Shown: positions 37,601 to 47,001, numbered from the stretch's first letter. The stretch is DNA of 64,000 nucleotides from JAEDES01 sp964470055 (GCA_964470055.1 CAYXZZ010000001.1:18368-82367), one strand, 5' to 3'. Numbers and translations are program-made. Notes: generated from the sequence alone by a model not told the origin.

Positions 37601-38229
37601 TTGCTGAAGGAGAAGAATACTACTCAAAATCTTTAGTAAACAACAAACTATATAAAACAGAAATTACTAGTTATTCAAACAAAAATAATTACGTAAATAT
37701 CAAAAATAATTATAGTGATAGAACAAGTGCAGTCACACTTTATATAAGAAATGAAGAAACTCCATTAAAAACAGTAGGAAGTTATTATAATCAATATGAT
37801 ATTTGGAGAGTGTTTGAATTTGTCGACAATAAACTTCATATTAAGGGAGCATCATATTCGTATGGAATGGACCTTTCCACAAACACAACAGTAACCAGAA
37901 CAATGATTTTTGAAGATCAAACAACTTATGAAACATATGAATTTGATCTTGGTAGTATTACAAATGGTCTTTATACAGTTGCTCTTCCAGTATCTGATAA
38001 TCTTGATAAAACAAGAGCCTGGTATGATGCAGAAATAGATATTTCAACGCTTCCTAAAGGAAATTATAAAATCTATGTCACAACTTCATCTAATATAACT
38101 GATTATTCAGAATTTACTGACAACCTAGGAAGAGATTTATCTACTAAAAAAATCATTATCAATCAAAAATCATATCAATTTAAACTTAATTTAGAAGATG
38201 GAAACTGTATAGAATTAGAGGTATCGTAA
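34678..38229 (+). CDS. Secreted N-acetylglucosaminidase (GH73) with Ig-like repeats
   Basis: 1183 residues with a signal peptide (about 1-25, ends DTHAYS). A degenerate SH3-like N-part (about 50-170) is followed by a GH73/LytG-type glucosaminidase domain (about 260-430). This shows the catalytic Glu in GVSRNETGNGKSNLAINKNNGF and ends in WGEKMASNYYNLDKAFG. SH3-like linkers (about 440-700) come next, then two DUF5011/Ig-like modules (APVITATDKTIIQGREF..., EPVINASNKTITIGKSF...) at about 705-865 and C-terminal beta-sandwich repeats (about 870-1183). It would cut glycan strands during growth or separation. No membrane or sortase anchor is seen. Confidence 0.85.
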   Translation: MKKKILFFIFILTISFFSIKDTHAYSKSDYASRTLCGNFEVSLFKVDGTIEAQSCHATFEEAKAAMLADGNQDLALLAKIGTEIKILDANAALVDFSNTTSVFYIYPTSQITKDTEHTYMTGDSAYGGGDGVLINSGYSTTSNTFTTQVKINGYTGWVRSGVVEIVPLVWVKSSSSYTISNESIRHNFVTKIQNTYTGSSGTTIGPKPENIDVGTYYSYDGHYFYTDRYKMVADYKAGHYDNSINKDNPYYNYYQFLPQHTRTTYSSLNIDEYIRNVMGYGRDVFGTTALVKDGVSSSRLYGQGTFFYNSQELYGANALLAFGVSRNETGNGKSNLAINKNNGFGLNAVDSNPTLGSTYFSTFSQSILDYGYSWVAYGYSEPTDRRYFGAQNGNKFVGMNVKYASDVYWGEKMASNYYNLDKAFGLQDYNFYQTAVTTKSTTAQSAPTTSTSNYVYTYPSADNGLVILDEVEGEEVDGNTLWYKVVSDMNIDSNFNQLTTGYYNWNSYVYVPAAHVIKTNTGKNGYISPNEVTEYQDKYYTYDLHTSGGILYPEVAISVKDTSYYYDSTLISKTGQTLLKDRYVMVYTTAYDKDKNVVAYQVTSHYKYSQKHWVSADSIKFVSSKYGQASVTVDGVNTYTIVNPTTVDDLSTHISGLYHYAYTPILEEKTVDGYLWYKVPVNLSGTDNVYGWTLATAPDVAINVYQYTATNSAPVITATDKTIIQGREFDELEGVSATDSEDGNITSAIEVTENTVDINTPGTYKVTYQVADTSKDTTTKTITVTVLADEEPVINASNKTITIGKSFNPKSGVTATDNEDGEITEITVDDSKVKYDAVGEYEITYTVQDSFGHTVTKTIILTIKEKATLDEKIEQEGTFYFDYLDNINNNLQLRGYLTISGMNNTLNEDITYSVVFIDTQNEENTYTQDATRITELTGINRPIYSVDGYTYTHSWFVIDIDIDSLPVGNYTMEVIAEGEEYYSKSLVNNKLYKTEITSYSNKNNYVNIKNNYSDRTSAVTLYIRNEETPLKTVGSYYNQYDIWRVFEFVDNKLHIKGASYSYGMDLSTNTTVTRTMIFEDQTTYETYEFDLGSITNGLYTVALPVSDNLDKTRAWYDAEIDISTLPKGNYKIYVTTSSNITDYSEFTDNLGRDLSTKKIIINQKSYQFKLNLEDGNCIELEVS

Positions 38230-38242
38230 GATGCCTCTTTAT
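38217..38242 (+). terminator. Terminator overlapping the glucosaminidase stop
   Basis: AGAGGTATC (38217-38225) pairs with GATGCCTCT (38230-38238) around the GTAA that holds the stop codon; a short T run follows. Confidence 0.65.
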
Positions 38243-38273
38243 TATGAGATAATTAATAAATTACTTAACTTTT

Positions 38274-38306
38274 AAAGAGAAAAATCAAAATGATGTTTCT
38301 CTTTTT
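38274..38306 (+). terminator. Second terminator after the glucosaminidase gene
   Basis: AAAGAGAAA (38274-38282) and TTTCTCTTT (38296-38304) with further T. It backs up the weaker one at 38217. Confidence 0.65.
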
Positions 38307-38376
38307 GTATATTTAAAAGACGAAATACAAAAATTTATGTGAATTCAGACTAACAACATACTCATTCCAATATAAA

Positions 38377-38408
38377 AACCTCGCTTCTTATATCCAAGAA
38401 ACGGGGTT
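38377..38408 (-). terminator. Terminator of the PASTA gene
   Basis: On the minus strand AACCCCG/CGAGGTT with inner TTCTT/AAGAA pairs, followed by TTTTATATT. It lies 53 bases past the stop of the PASTA gene at 38461. Confidence 0.6.
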
Positions 38409-38460
38409 CATGTCATATAAAACTCAACTAGGTTTTGTCTCAAATTTTTACTGTTTATTT

Positions 38461-40452
38461 TTATTTAACAATTGTTATTTTTATAGTTGTACAATATGAT
38501 ACCCAATTTCCTTCAGTAACATTTATACTACATACCATACCACTAGTAGTTGCTCCATTAGGACAACTATCAACGTAAGTAGGGGTAATTGTAAATCCAG
38601 GATTTTGTGCCTTAGTAGCCGAATATACTTGGGCTCCAGTATTTCCAACACCAGTCCAGAAAACAGCACCTTTTGATGTATCACAAGTAGTAGTTGAACC
38701 TCCACTTGAACTTCCGCCTGAACTGGAACTTCCTGAACTACTTGCAGGTTTAGGACCATTACTAATTGTTAGGGTAATAGTTGTTCCTTGTGCTACTTTA
38801 GAACCACTACTAATTGATTGTTTAATAACATTTCCTTTTGTAACTGCACTACTATAACTATAAACTAAACTATATCCAAATCCAGAACTCTTTAATTTGC
38901 TAGTAGCCTGCGCTTGAGTAGAACCAACAACATTTGGAACTGTTGCTTCTTTTCCATCAGAAACAGTAACTACAATTGTATCATTATTCTTTATTGTTTC
39001 TCCTTTTTTGTAAGAGTAACTTATTGCTTCTCCAGCCTTAACACTATCACTAAACTCATGTTGTTCATCATACTTAATTTCATATTTTTCTGCCCATTCC
39101 CTAAACTCATTATAAGTCTCAAATTCTGGCATTACTAACTTTCCACGAGAAATAACAACTTCAATTACAGTGCTTTCACTAACAATATCTCCTTCTTCGT
39201 AATTCGCACTAATAACAGAATTCTCAGAAATAGAGTCATCATATTTATCAGTAAACTCTAACTTCAATTTATTTTTAATAACCCATTCTGTAACCTCTGA
39301 CATTGTCATATTCTTCAAATTAGGAATCTTTACTTCCGGTCCCTTACTAATACTAATAGTAATCTTATCACCATTAATACTTACCATTGTACCTGCTTTA
39401 ACACTTTGTTTAACAACTAATCCTTTTTTTACATCACTAGAGAAAACCTCTTCAAACTCATAATTTAAATGATGTTGTTTTAAATAAAAAGTTGCCTCAA
39501 ATTTACTCATACCAGTTAAATCACTTAATTTAACTTCGTCATATTCAAGTTCCTCACCATATGAGAAAGTAAGTTTTAATGCTTCATCTCTTCTTAAATT
39601 TCCACTTTTACTTTGTTCAATAACTGTATTAACTTCTTTACTAGATTCAACAAACTCAACTTCTACATTAGATAAATGATTTTCTTTAATAAACTCAAGC
39701 ACTCGTTCACTATCCCAACCAACCATATTTGGAATAACAATTTCCTTAGAAGGATTAGGACCTTCACTTACCGCAACCGTAATACTATTAACATCTTTTA
39801 TCTTTGTACCAGGTTCAACATCTTGTCCAATAATGTGATATTCATCAATCATATCACTATACTCATATTCCTGAACAATATCTACTTTATATTCTTCACT
39901 CCATTTAATAACCTCAGTTAACTCCTTATTAGTAAAATCAATAACCCTTGTATTTGGAAAACTAATAACTCCAAACGTCATCAACATTCCAAATGCAAAA
40001 TATCCAAGTAATAAGAAACCACTTAAGAAAAAACCAGTTTTATTTTTCCTATTAGTAGTAATAGACGCCGATACAAACATTAAAGTAAACACCATCAACA
40101 GTAAATTACTAATTAATGTCGAAATAGAATCAGTATCAGTATAAAACAAGTTAACAATAAAATATGCCAAACTTACAAGTAATACTATAACTAAAAAACT
40201 ATGTACAAAAGGATGTTTAAAAACTTTTCTCTCTCTAGAGAAATCTTTCTCACTTTTTGTAGCCACATTTTCCTCCTCAATCGATTCACTTCGACTAACT
40301 CTTGTTTCCCTCTTTTCAACATTCTTTTCTCTAATTTCTTTTTCTATTTTTTCTGTATTGTCATTTTCCTTTTCAACAACTTCTATTTTCTCTTTTTCTA
40401 TTCGTATGTCATCTTTTGGACGATTATTCTTATTTTTTTTCTTACTTGCCAT
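38461..40452 (-). CDS. Membrane-anchored protein with six or seven PASTA domains, no kinase
   Basis: 663 residues. A highly charged cytoplasmic arm (about 1-75) leads to three membrane helices (about 85-105, 112-132, 140-162). A series of PASTA modules follows, recognisable by VIPNMVGWDSERVLEFIKENHL, VKLSDLTGMSKFEATFYLKQHHL, VKIPNLKNMTMSEVTEWVIK and VPNVVGSTQAQATSKLKSSGF. A Ser/Gly linker and a Cys-containing last module close the chain. PASTA arrays normally belong to Ser/Thr kinases or PBP2x; here no kinase or transpeptidase domain exists. It may bind muropeptides and signal or scaffold through its charged arm. ATG 40452 follows GGAGG, which rules out an upstream ATG. Confidence 0.85.
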   Translation of the reverse strand: MASKKKNKNNRPKDDIRIEKEKIEVVEKENDNTEKIEKEIREKNVEKRETRVSRSESIEEENVATKSEKDFSRERKVFKHPFVHSFLVIVLLVSLAYFIVNLFYTDTDSISTLISNLLLMVFTLMFVSASITTNRKNKTGFFLSGFLLLGYFAFGMLMTFGVISFPNTRVIDFTNKELTEVIKWSEEYKVDIVQEYEYSDMIDEYHIIGQDVEPGTKIKDVNSITVAVSEGPNPSKEIVIPNMVGWDSERVLEFIKENHLSNVEVEFVESSKEVNTVIEQSKSGNLRRDEALKLTFSYGEELEYDEVKLSDLTGMSKFEATFYLKQHHLNYEFEEVFSSDVKKGLVVKQSVKAGTMVSINGDKITISISKGPEVKIPNLKNMTMSEVTEWVIKNKLKLEFTDKYDDSISENSVISANYEEGDIVSESTVIEVVISRGKLVMPEFETYNEFREWAEKYEIKYDEQHEFSDSVKAGEAISYSYKKGETIKNNDTIVVTVSDGKEATVPNVVGSTQAQATSKLKSSGFGYSLVYSYSSAVTKGNVIKQSISSGSKVAQGTTITLTISNGPKPASSSGSSSSGGSSSGGSTTTCDTSKGAVFWTGVGNTGAQVYSATKAQNPGFTITPTYVDSCPNGATTSGMVCSINVTEGNWVSYCTTIKITIVK

Positions 40453-40595
40453 AAAAACCTCCATTATCTTATATAAACAATTATATAATAAAACCCTAAA
40501 AAGATAAACAACTACTCGTAATAGAACCGTCTATAATTGTAAAAAGATGTACAAGCATCAAGTGATTGTGTTACAATAATATAAGGAGTGGTAGT

Positions 40596-41300
40596 ATGAA
40601 GATATTGGTTATTATACCTTGTTATAATGAAGAAAAAAATATAGAAAAAACAGTAAATAGTCTAATTAAAAATAACCTAGACTACGTAATCATAAATGAC
40701 GGAAGTAAAGACAATTCATTAAATGTCATTAGAAAAAATAATTTTAACTGTGTAAATCTAAGTAACAATCTTGGAATAGGAGCAGCAGTTCAAACCGGAT
40801 ACAAATATGCAAAAGAACATAGCTATGACATTGCTATTCAGTTTGATGGAGATGGTCAACATGACGTTAATTATATAAATAAAATAGTAGAACCAATTAA
40901 AAATAAAGAAGCAGATATGGTGATTGGTTCTCGTTTTGTTGGTAATGAAAGTGAATTTAAATCAACACAAATTAGAAGGGTAGGGATAAATCTATTATCG
41001 TTTCTACTTAAGTTAATTTCTGGTGAAAAAATAAAAGATATGACTTCTGGATTTAGAGCCGTAAATAAAGAAATAATTGAACTATTTGCCAAGGACTATC
41101 CTCAAGAATATCCAGAACCAGTAACTAATCTTTCTCTTGCTAAAAGAAAATTTAAAATTAAAGAAGTACCAGTAAAAATGAAAGAAAGAGAACATGGAAA
41201 ATCATCAATAAATGCCATAAAATCTATCTATTACATGTTTAATGTAATACTATTATTTACAATAATAGGCTTTACTAAAGGAGATGATAAACATGCCTAA
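40596..41300 (+). CDS. Glycosyltransferase family 2, dolichyl-phosphate-mannose-synthase-like
   Basis: 234 residues. GT2 fold: PCYNEEKNIEKTV, INDGSKDNS, DGDGQHD (metal DxD), GSRFVGNESEFKSTQIRR and the acceptor-side TSGFRAVNKEII. Enzymes of this kind load a sugar on undecaprenyl phosphate for later transfer outside the cell. AAGGAG lies before ATG 40596. It heads the polysaccharide cluster, followed with overlap by DUF2304 and GtrA genes, a standard trio. Confidence 0.9.
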   Translation: MKILVIIPCYNEEKNIEKTVNSLIKNNLDYVIINDGSKDNSLNVIRKNNFNCVNLSNNLGIGAAVQTGYKYAKEHSYDIAIQFDGDGQHDVNYINKIVEPIKNKEADMVIGSRFVGNESEFKSTQIRRVGINLLSFLLKLISGEKIKDMTSGFRAVNKEIIELFAKDYPQEYPEPVTNLSLAKRKFKIKEVPVKMKEREHGKSSINAIKSIYYMFNVILLFTIIGFTKGDDKHA

Positions 41301-41667
41301 GAAGTTAATAGTTGTTTTAATTGTATCAATTCTCATATTTTTAATTTACGTTCTAAAAAATATTAAACAAAACAAACTTAATATTAAAAATGCTCTTATT
41401 TGGATGATTATGTCTGTTGGTATTATTATCTGTACTTTCCAAGTAACCAACTTACAAAAATTAGCCAAGATTGCAGGCATAGAAACAGTTTCAAATATGA
41501 TCTTTTTCCTAGGATTCATTTTCCTAATATTTACATGCTTTAATATTACAAAAACTATCTCTATGCAAAATAGAAAGATAGTTACTTTAACTCAAGAACT
41601 AGCCTTATTAAGAAAAGAAGTGGAAGATAAAAATGAAAAATTTAGACGAGATAAAAAGAATAATTAA
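41293..41667 (+). CDS. DUF2304 membrane protein
   Basis: 124 residues with three helices and a charged coiled-coil end (TLTQELALLRKEVEDK). Small proteins of this family stand next to DPM-like GT2 genes and may hold them at the membrane. ATG 41293 overlaps the GT2 gene by 8 bases and has GGAG 9 bases upstream. Confidence 0.85.
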   Translation: MPKKLIVVLIVSILIFLIYVLKNIKQNKLNIKNALIWMIMSVGIIICTFQVTNLQKLAKIAGIETVSNMIFFLGFIFLIFTCFNITKTISMQNRKIVTLTQELALLRKEVEDKNEKFRRDKKNN

Positions 41668-42025
41668 ATATCTATTTTCAGCAGGCTCATCATTTGTAAT
41701 TGACTTAATTCTATTTACAATTTTTAATTACTTATTAAAAGACTTAGGAAGTATTTCTATAATAGTCGCAACCATCATCGCTAGAATACTTTCTTCACTA
41801 TATAATTATTTTCTAAATTCAAGATTTGTCTTTGGTAATTATGACAAGTCAAGCATTATAAAGTACTATGCTTTAGTAGTTATACAAATGATTGTCTCAG
41901 CCACATCTGTATATTTACTAAGTCTGGTATTTACAAAAATTAATGACACAATCATAAAGATGGTTATTGATGTTGTTATTTTCATTGTAAACTATATTAT
42001 TCAGAAAAAGGTGATTTTTAAATGA
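41633..42025 (+). CDS. GtrA family protein (putative lipid-linked sugar flippase)
   Basis: 130 residues with four helices; YLFSAGSSFVIDLILFTIFNYLL and the family motif NYFLNSRFVF are diagnostic. GtrA proteins are thought to flip undecaprenyl-phosphate sugars made by the neighbouring GT2. It overlaps DUF2304 by 35 bases and the next gene by 4 (ATGA). Confidence 0.9.
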   Translation: MKNLDEIKRIIKYLFSAGSSFVIDLILFTIFNYLLKDLGSISIIVATIIARILSSLYNYFLNSRFVFGNYDKSSIIKYYALVVIQMIVSATSVYLLSLVFTKINDTIIKMVIDVVIFIVNYIIQKKVIFK

Positions 42026-43755
42026 GACTATTACTTGGAACTATAATCTTCTGGTTAACTATTCTTGGTATTAAAAAACTAATTGAAGATAAATTTAAGA
42101 TAGAAAAAAGTTTTACTTTAGCCTTATCTTTTACTGTCATAGGAATTATCATGTTTCTAGCCGGAATATTAAATTTAATGCAACTAACCGCCATTCTTTT
42201 AGTATTAGTAGGAGTAGGGTATGCTATCTATTCAACCTATAAAGAAAAGCCAACTTTAAAAAGTATTAAGAAAAAAATTTTAAAACCGTCAGTGATAATC
42301 CCGATTATAATTTTCGGCTATATTACTATCATTGGTGTTGGGATGCACCTAACTCATTATGATAACTTTTCTCATTGGGGATTAATAATAAAAAATATGT
42401 TTCTTGATAATGCCTTACCAAATTTTGAAGACACGATGATTATGTTCAAAGGTTATCAACCAGGAAGTGCTTGCTTCATTTATTTTTATGGACTCCTTGC
42501 CGGAAAAACCGAAGGTGCTATGATTATTGCTCAAAACTATTTGATATTCAGTTACTTAACTGTTCTTTTTGGCTATATTAAGGAAAATAATAAAATTTTA
42601 AAAAATATTTTAATTACAATCTTCTATATTTTTATAATGACAGTCTCAATAAAATTTAATGACTTATTAGTAGATAGTCTAATTGCCACAATGACAATTT
42701 CTTCTCTTGCAATTTTATATTACTACAGAAAAGATCTAAAAAAAGGTTTTATGTATTCCTTACCAATTTCAATATTTTTACTACTTGTAAAAAATACAGG
42801 TTTAATTCTTGCTGGAATAAATTGTTTATATATGTTATATATTGCCTTCAAAAATAAAGAACTAAAAAAAGGCTTCAAATATGTCATTATAACAGGCTTA
42901 ATACTTCTCGCATTTTTATTACTTTGGCAAAGTCATGTTAAATTAGTATATGGAGAGCTTGCCTTAAATTCTAAACATTCCCTAAGTACCGAAAACATCA
43001 TTTTATCATTACGTACCAAGGGTTGGAGTAATATATTTTTCTTCATAAAAAGTTATTTTTTCCATTTGTTTACTTTAAAAGATAATGTTACTAACATATA
43101 TATTCTAATAATTAATGCAATTTTATTCGCCTTTATGTTTTCAGAAAAAAGCAAAAAAGAGCGAAAAAGAATTCTTCTTTTAATTGGCGCAGTAGATTTA
43201 ATTTATTTAGGATACTATGCAATTTTAGGAGTTATGTACTTATTATCAATGCCATGGGAAGAAGCAATAATTTTTGCCAGTTATGAAAGATACATGACAA
43301 CTATAAGCATCATAATTATTGGTATAATTTTCTTTTACTTATTAGCCTATAAAGAAGATAAACACAAGTTTAAAATTACTAGTTTTGCTATTATTATCCT
43401 AATGCTTTCATCAACCTATTTCTTTCAAAGTAATGTCAGAGGTTTACTTGGAAATGATGATTACAAAGGATCATTAGTAGAAAAATACGACAACATCTTA
43501 AATGAATACAAAATTGATACAAATAAAATGTACTACATTTATTCACCATCATCTAAAAATGATTTCAGTTACTTATATCATATGTCAGTCTATAAACTAA
43601 ACACAGAAAATGTAGAGATGGTCTATTCAGAAGAAGAACTTCCAACTGATAAAAATGGTGTTGTAATTTTTATTGATGAAGATAAAACTGCAATCGAAAA
43701 AACCATCAACGCTGATTGGATCAAAACATCAGATTTAATATTTGAAAAAGAGTAG
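42022..43755 (+). CDS. Polytopic GT-C-like membrane glycosyltransferase
   Basis: 577 residues with about twelve membrane helices and a soluble tail (about 480-577). The first external loop holds THYDNFSHWGLIIKNM, with acidic and His residues as in GT-C enzymes that take sugar from a polyprenyl phosphate. Position right after the DPM-like GT2, DUF2304 and GtrA genes fits the enzyme that uses that flipped sugar. No closer assignment is possible from sequence alone. Confidence 0.7.
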   Translation: MRLLLGTIIFWLTILGIKKLIEDKFKIEKSFTLALSFTVIGIIMFLAGILNLMQLTAILLVLVGVGYAIYSTYKEKPTLKSIKKKILKPSVIIPIIIFGYITIIGVGMHLTHYDNFSHWGLIIKNMFLDNALPNFEDTMIMFKGYQPGSACFIYFYGLLAGKTEGAMIIAQNYLIFSYLTVLFGYIKENNKILKNILITIFYIFIMTVSIKFNDLLVDSLIATMTISSLAILYYYRKDLKKGFMYSLPISIFLLLVKNTGLILAGINCLYMLYIAFKNKELKKGFKYVIITGLILLAFLLLWQSHVKLVYGELALNSKHSLSTENIILSLRTKGWSNIFFFIKSYFFHLFTLKDNVTNIYILIINAILFAFMFSEKSKKERKRILLLIGAVDLIYLGYYAILGVMYLLSMPWEEAIIFASYERYMTTISIIIIGIIFFYLLAYKEDKHKFKITSFAIIILMLSSTYFFQSNVRGLLGNDDYKGSLVEKYDNILNEYKIDTNKMYYIYSPSSKNDFSYLYHMSVYKLNTENVEMVYSEEELPTDKNGVVIFIDEDKTAIEKTINADWIKTSDLIFEKE

Positions 43756-43763
43756 GTGATTAA

Positions 43764-46073
43764 ATGAATAAATTTATAAAAGAAAACTTAAACAAGATTC
43801 TAAGTATTTTCATTCTTCTTCAACCGCTACTTGATTTAGTGACTGGACTTTGTCTTCACTTATTTAATTTTAATATCACAATCGGCATCATAATTAGAGT
43901 TTTATTTTTACTATTCATAATGTACACTTCCGCTGTTGTCTATAAAAATAAATTTTCACTGTATACATACATCATTATTCTTCTATATTCATTTTTTTAT
44001 TTAATAGGTATAGTAGTTTATAAAGATGGAATGATTTTTCAAGAAATTCAAGGATTAGTCAAAGTCTTTTACTTTCCATTAATCCTAGTATCTTTGTATG
44101 AATTAAAAGAAGAATTTAAAATTAGTAAAATGACACTATTCACAACGCTAATTTTTTATCTACTTCTCATACTAATTCCTAATCTTCTCGGTATCGGTTT
44201 TAAAAGTTATCAAATAACCAAATCCGGAACTTTAGGATTCTTTAATTCAGCCAATGAAATAAGTGGAATTATCTCACTTCTAACACCGATAATGTTTATT
44301 ATTTTAAAAGACTTAAAAAGTGTCTTTCTAAAAGTAATATTTTTCCTAATATATTTAATTGTCATTTTAACAATCGGAACAAAAACTCCGTTACTTACTT
44401 TATTAATTACTATTGGAATGGCTTACTTATATTACATAATTATTTGTCTTAAAAAGAAAACTTATAAACCAATTCTTTTATCTGGAACAGCAATCATCAT
44501 TGGTTTATGTAGTCTTATTCTAATAATTCCTAAAACAAACTTCTATAAAAACATAAAAGTCCATCTAGATTATCTAGAAGTCGATAATGTATTTGAAGTA
44601 TTTCAAGAAAAAGAATTAATTGATCATTTTATCTTCAGTCAACGTCTAACGTTTTTAGATGATAAGATAGCTCTTTATTCTAAATCGTCAACTTATGAAA
44701 AAATCTTTGGAATAGGTTATACACATAATAATGAAACTACTAAATTAATTGAAATGGATTATTTTGATATTTTATACAGCCATGGAGTTATCGGATTTAT
44801 ATTATTTTTTACTATATACTTCTTAATTCTATACAAAATATCAAAAGAAAAAACACCATTCACATTTGAAAAATACATGTTAAAACTAAGCCTTTTCCTA
44901 ATCTTGATTCTTTCATTATTTACAGGTCATATCATAACCGCCCCAGCAGTTTCCCTACTAGTAGTAATATTAATTCTTCAAACTGCTAAAAGAACTAAGA
45001 AAGATTTATTATTTGCCTCAGTTAATTTCGAAATAGGGGGCATTGAAACCTCTTTAATTAATTTACTAAATCAGTTTGACTATAGTAAATATAATGTCAC
45101 GGTAGTCCTTGAAGAAAAAAAAGGTTTATTAATTGGTAGAGTAAATAAAAATACAAAACTAGTAGAACTAAAAGTCTCAAATAATTCTAATGTCATTATT
45201 AGAAAATTAACTAACCTTACAAGAAAGTTAGCATTTACAATCTTAAATTATCATAATTATGACTTTGGTTGCTGTTACGCAACATACAGTTTAAGTTCCA
45301 ATAAACTTGCTAGAATTTCTTCAAAAAATACTGCTTTTTATGTTCATAGTAACTACAAATATATTTATGAAAAGGACGAACTATTAAAATTCTTTAATGA
45401 AAGAAACATTCAAGATTTCCGAAAAATTATCTTTGTTGCTAAAGAAGCAAGAGATGACTTTTTAGAGTTTTATCCAAACCTAAAATCAAAGTGTGAAGTC
45501 TTTGCCAACTTTATTGATGTAAAGATGACCTTAGAGAAGAGTAAAGAAAATATTGACGCTAAAAAGCCCAAAAATAAAAAATTATTAGTTTTTGTTGGAA
45601 GACTAGATGACCATGCCAAGAAATTATCTCGTGCTATTAACTTAATAAAAGAACTTGATGGTTTGGCTTTATGGATAATTGGAGATGGACCAGACCGAGA
45701 AATGTATGAGAAAGAAGTAAAAAAATATAACCTTGAAAAACTAATAACTTTCTTCGGTCGTAAAGAAAATCCCTATCCATACATGCTTCAATCAGACTAT
45801 GTAATTTTAACTTCTGACTATGAAGGTTTCCCATTAATTTATTTAGAAGCCATTACTTTAAATAAAGAAATAATCACTACAATTGATGTCAGTGATTCTC
45901 AATTAAATATTGGTAAAGACTATGCCTATATAGTTTCTAAAGATAAAGATAAAATGGTTACTGAAGTAAAAAATATCTTAAAAGATAAAGGAAAGATAAA
46001 GAGTGTAGATTTTAGTAAACTTCAACAAGAAAAATTTAAGCGTCTAGAAAAAATCTTTAATGAGGTGGTATAA
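43764..46073 (+). CDS. O-antigen ligase/polymerase-like membrane domain fused to a GT4 glycosyltransferase
   Basis: 769 residues. The first 400 have ten or more helices with the Wzy/WaaL-type layout (NSANEISGIISLLTPI; the long external loop and FSQRLTFLDDKIALY...GIGYTHNN; DILYSHGVIGFILF). From about residue 412 a cytoplasmic GT-B enzyme of family GT4 begins (DLLFASVNFEIGGIETSLINLLNQ). It contains LVFVGRLDDHAKKLSRAI, WIIGDGPDREMYE and the EGFPLIYLEAI acid motif. One polypeptide thus joins an external polymer ligase with an internal sugar transferase. The stop overlaps the next gene (TAATG). Confidence 0.82.
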   Translation: MNKFIKENLNKILSIFILLQPLLDLVTGLCLHLFNFNITIGIIIRVLFLLFIMYTSAVVYKNKFSLYTYIIILLYSFFYLIGIVVYKDGMIFQEIQGLVKVFYFPLILVSLYELKEEFKISKMTLFTTLIFYLLLILIPNLLGIGFKSYQITKSGTLGFFNSANEISGIISLLTPIMFIILKDLKSVFLKVIFFLIYLIVILTIGTKTPLLTLLITIGMAYLYYIIICLKKKTYKPILLSGTAIIIGLCSLILIIPKTNFYKNIKVHLDYLEVDNVFEVFQEKELIDHFIFSQRLTFLDDKIALYSKSSTYEKIFGIGYTHNNETTKLIEMDYFDILYSHGVIGFILFFTIYFLILYKISKEKTPFTFEKYMLKLSLFLILILSLFTGHIITAPAVSLLVVILILQTAKRTKKDLLFASVNFEIGGIETSLINLLNQFDYSKYNVTVVLEEKKGLLIGRVNKNTKLVELKVSNNSNVIIRKLTNLTRKLAFTILNYHNYDFGCCYATYSLSSNKLARISSKNTAFYVHSNYKYIYEKDELLKFFNERNIQDFRKIIFVAKEARDDFLEFYPNLKSKCEVFANFIDVKMTLEKSKENIDAKKPKNKKLLVFVGRLDDHAKKLSRAINLIKELDGLALWIIGDGPDREMYEKEVKKYNLEKLITFFGRKENPYPYMLQSDYVILTSDYEGFPLIYLEAITLNKEIITTIDVSDSQLNIGKDYAYIVSKDKDKMVTEVKNILKDKGKIKSVDFSKLQQEKFKRLEKIFNEVV

Positions 46074-46993
46074 TGACAAAATTTAGTATTATTATTCCTG
46101 TTTATAATGTAGAAAAATATTTAAAAAAATGTCTCGATAGCGTTAAAAATCAAACTTTTAAAGATTATGAAGTATTAGTAGTAGATGATGGTTCTACTGA
46201 TAAAAGTAAAGAAATTGCTAAAAAATACGACTTAACTTTAATAGAGAGTAATCACGTAGGCGTAAGTAGTGCTAGAAACATGGCTATCAAAAAGGCCAAA
46301 GGTGAATATTTAGTTTTCCTAGATAGCGATGATTGGTGGGATAAAGAATTACTTGAAAAATTAAATGAAAGTAGTAAAACACAACCAGACTTAATAAGAT
46401 TTCAAATGCGCACAGTAACCGATCAAAATATCAAAACGGATTATTCAGAAATATCCTTTGAAAATAAATCGGGAGAAGAAGCCTTTAAACTAGTAACCAC
46501 ATTTCACTTCGTTGATGCTGCTTGCTGCTATGCAGTAAAAAGAAGTTACTATGAGAAGGAAAAATTTCAATTTGCAGAAGGAAAAATTCATGAAGACTAT
46601 GGTTTAATGCCACTACTAATAATTAAAGCCAAATCAGTAAATTGTCTTTCTTATATTGGTTATAATTATTTTAGAAGAACAGGTAGTATTATGACAAATG
46701 AAAATTATAATTGGACTAAGAAAAAAGTAGCAGATTTCTTCTTTCACTATAACTTTTTAATTGAAGAAATACACAAAACAAAATTAGACAGCACTTATTT
46801 CAAAAGTTTTGTTGCTAATAGTTTAATCTTAAAAATCTGTTCTCTTCATGGAAAAGATTATCGAGAATATAAAAAGAAATTAAAAGAAAATAAAGTCTTT
46901 GATAATATCTTAACTAATTCACTACCAAGAAAATTAAAGAAAATTCTCCTTCAGATATCTCCCAAAATATATTATAAGACGCTAGGAAAGTAG
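46073..46993 (+). CDS. Glycosyltransferase family 2
   Basis: 306 residues. GT2/GT-A signature FSIIIPVYNVEKYLKKCLDSVKNQTF, VDDGSTDKS, the metal motif LDSDDWW and the C-terminal KIHEDYGLMPLLI (acid base region). A cytoplasmic enzyme that adds one sugar to the growing lipid-linked glycan. GAGGTGG precedes the start; the stop of the upstream fusion overlaps it by one base. Confidence 0.93.
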   Translation: MTKFSIIIPVYNVEKYLKKCLDSVKNQTFKDYEVLVVDDGSTDKSKEIAKKYDLTLIESNHVGVSSARNMAIKKAKGEYLVFLDSDDWWDKELLEKLNESSKTQPDLIRFQMRTVTDQNIKTDYSEISFENKSGEEAFKLVTTFHFVDAACCYAVKRSYYEKEKFQFAEGKIHEDYGLMPLLIIKAKSVNCLSYIGYNYFRRTGSIMTNENYNWTKKKVADFFFHYNFLIEEIHKTKLDSTYFKSFVANSLILKICSLHGKDYREYKKKLKENKVFDNILTNSLPRKLKKILLQISPKIYYKTLGK

Positions 46994-47001
46994 GTGTAAT
47001 T

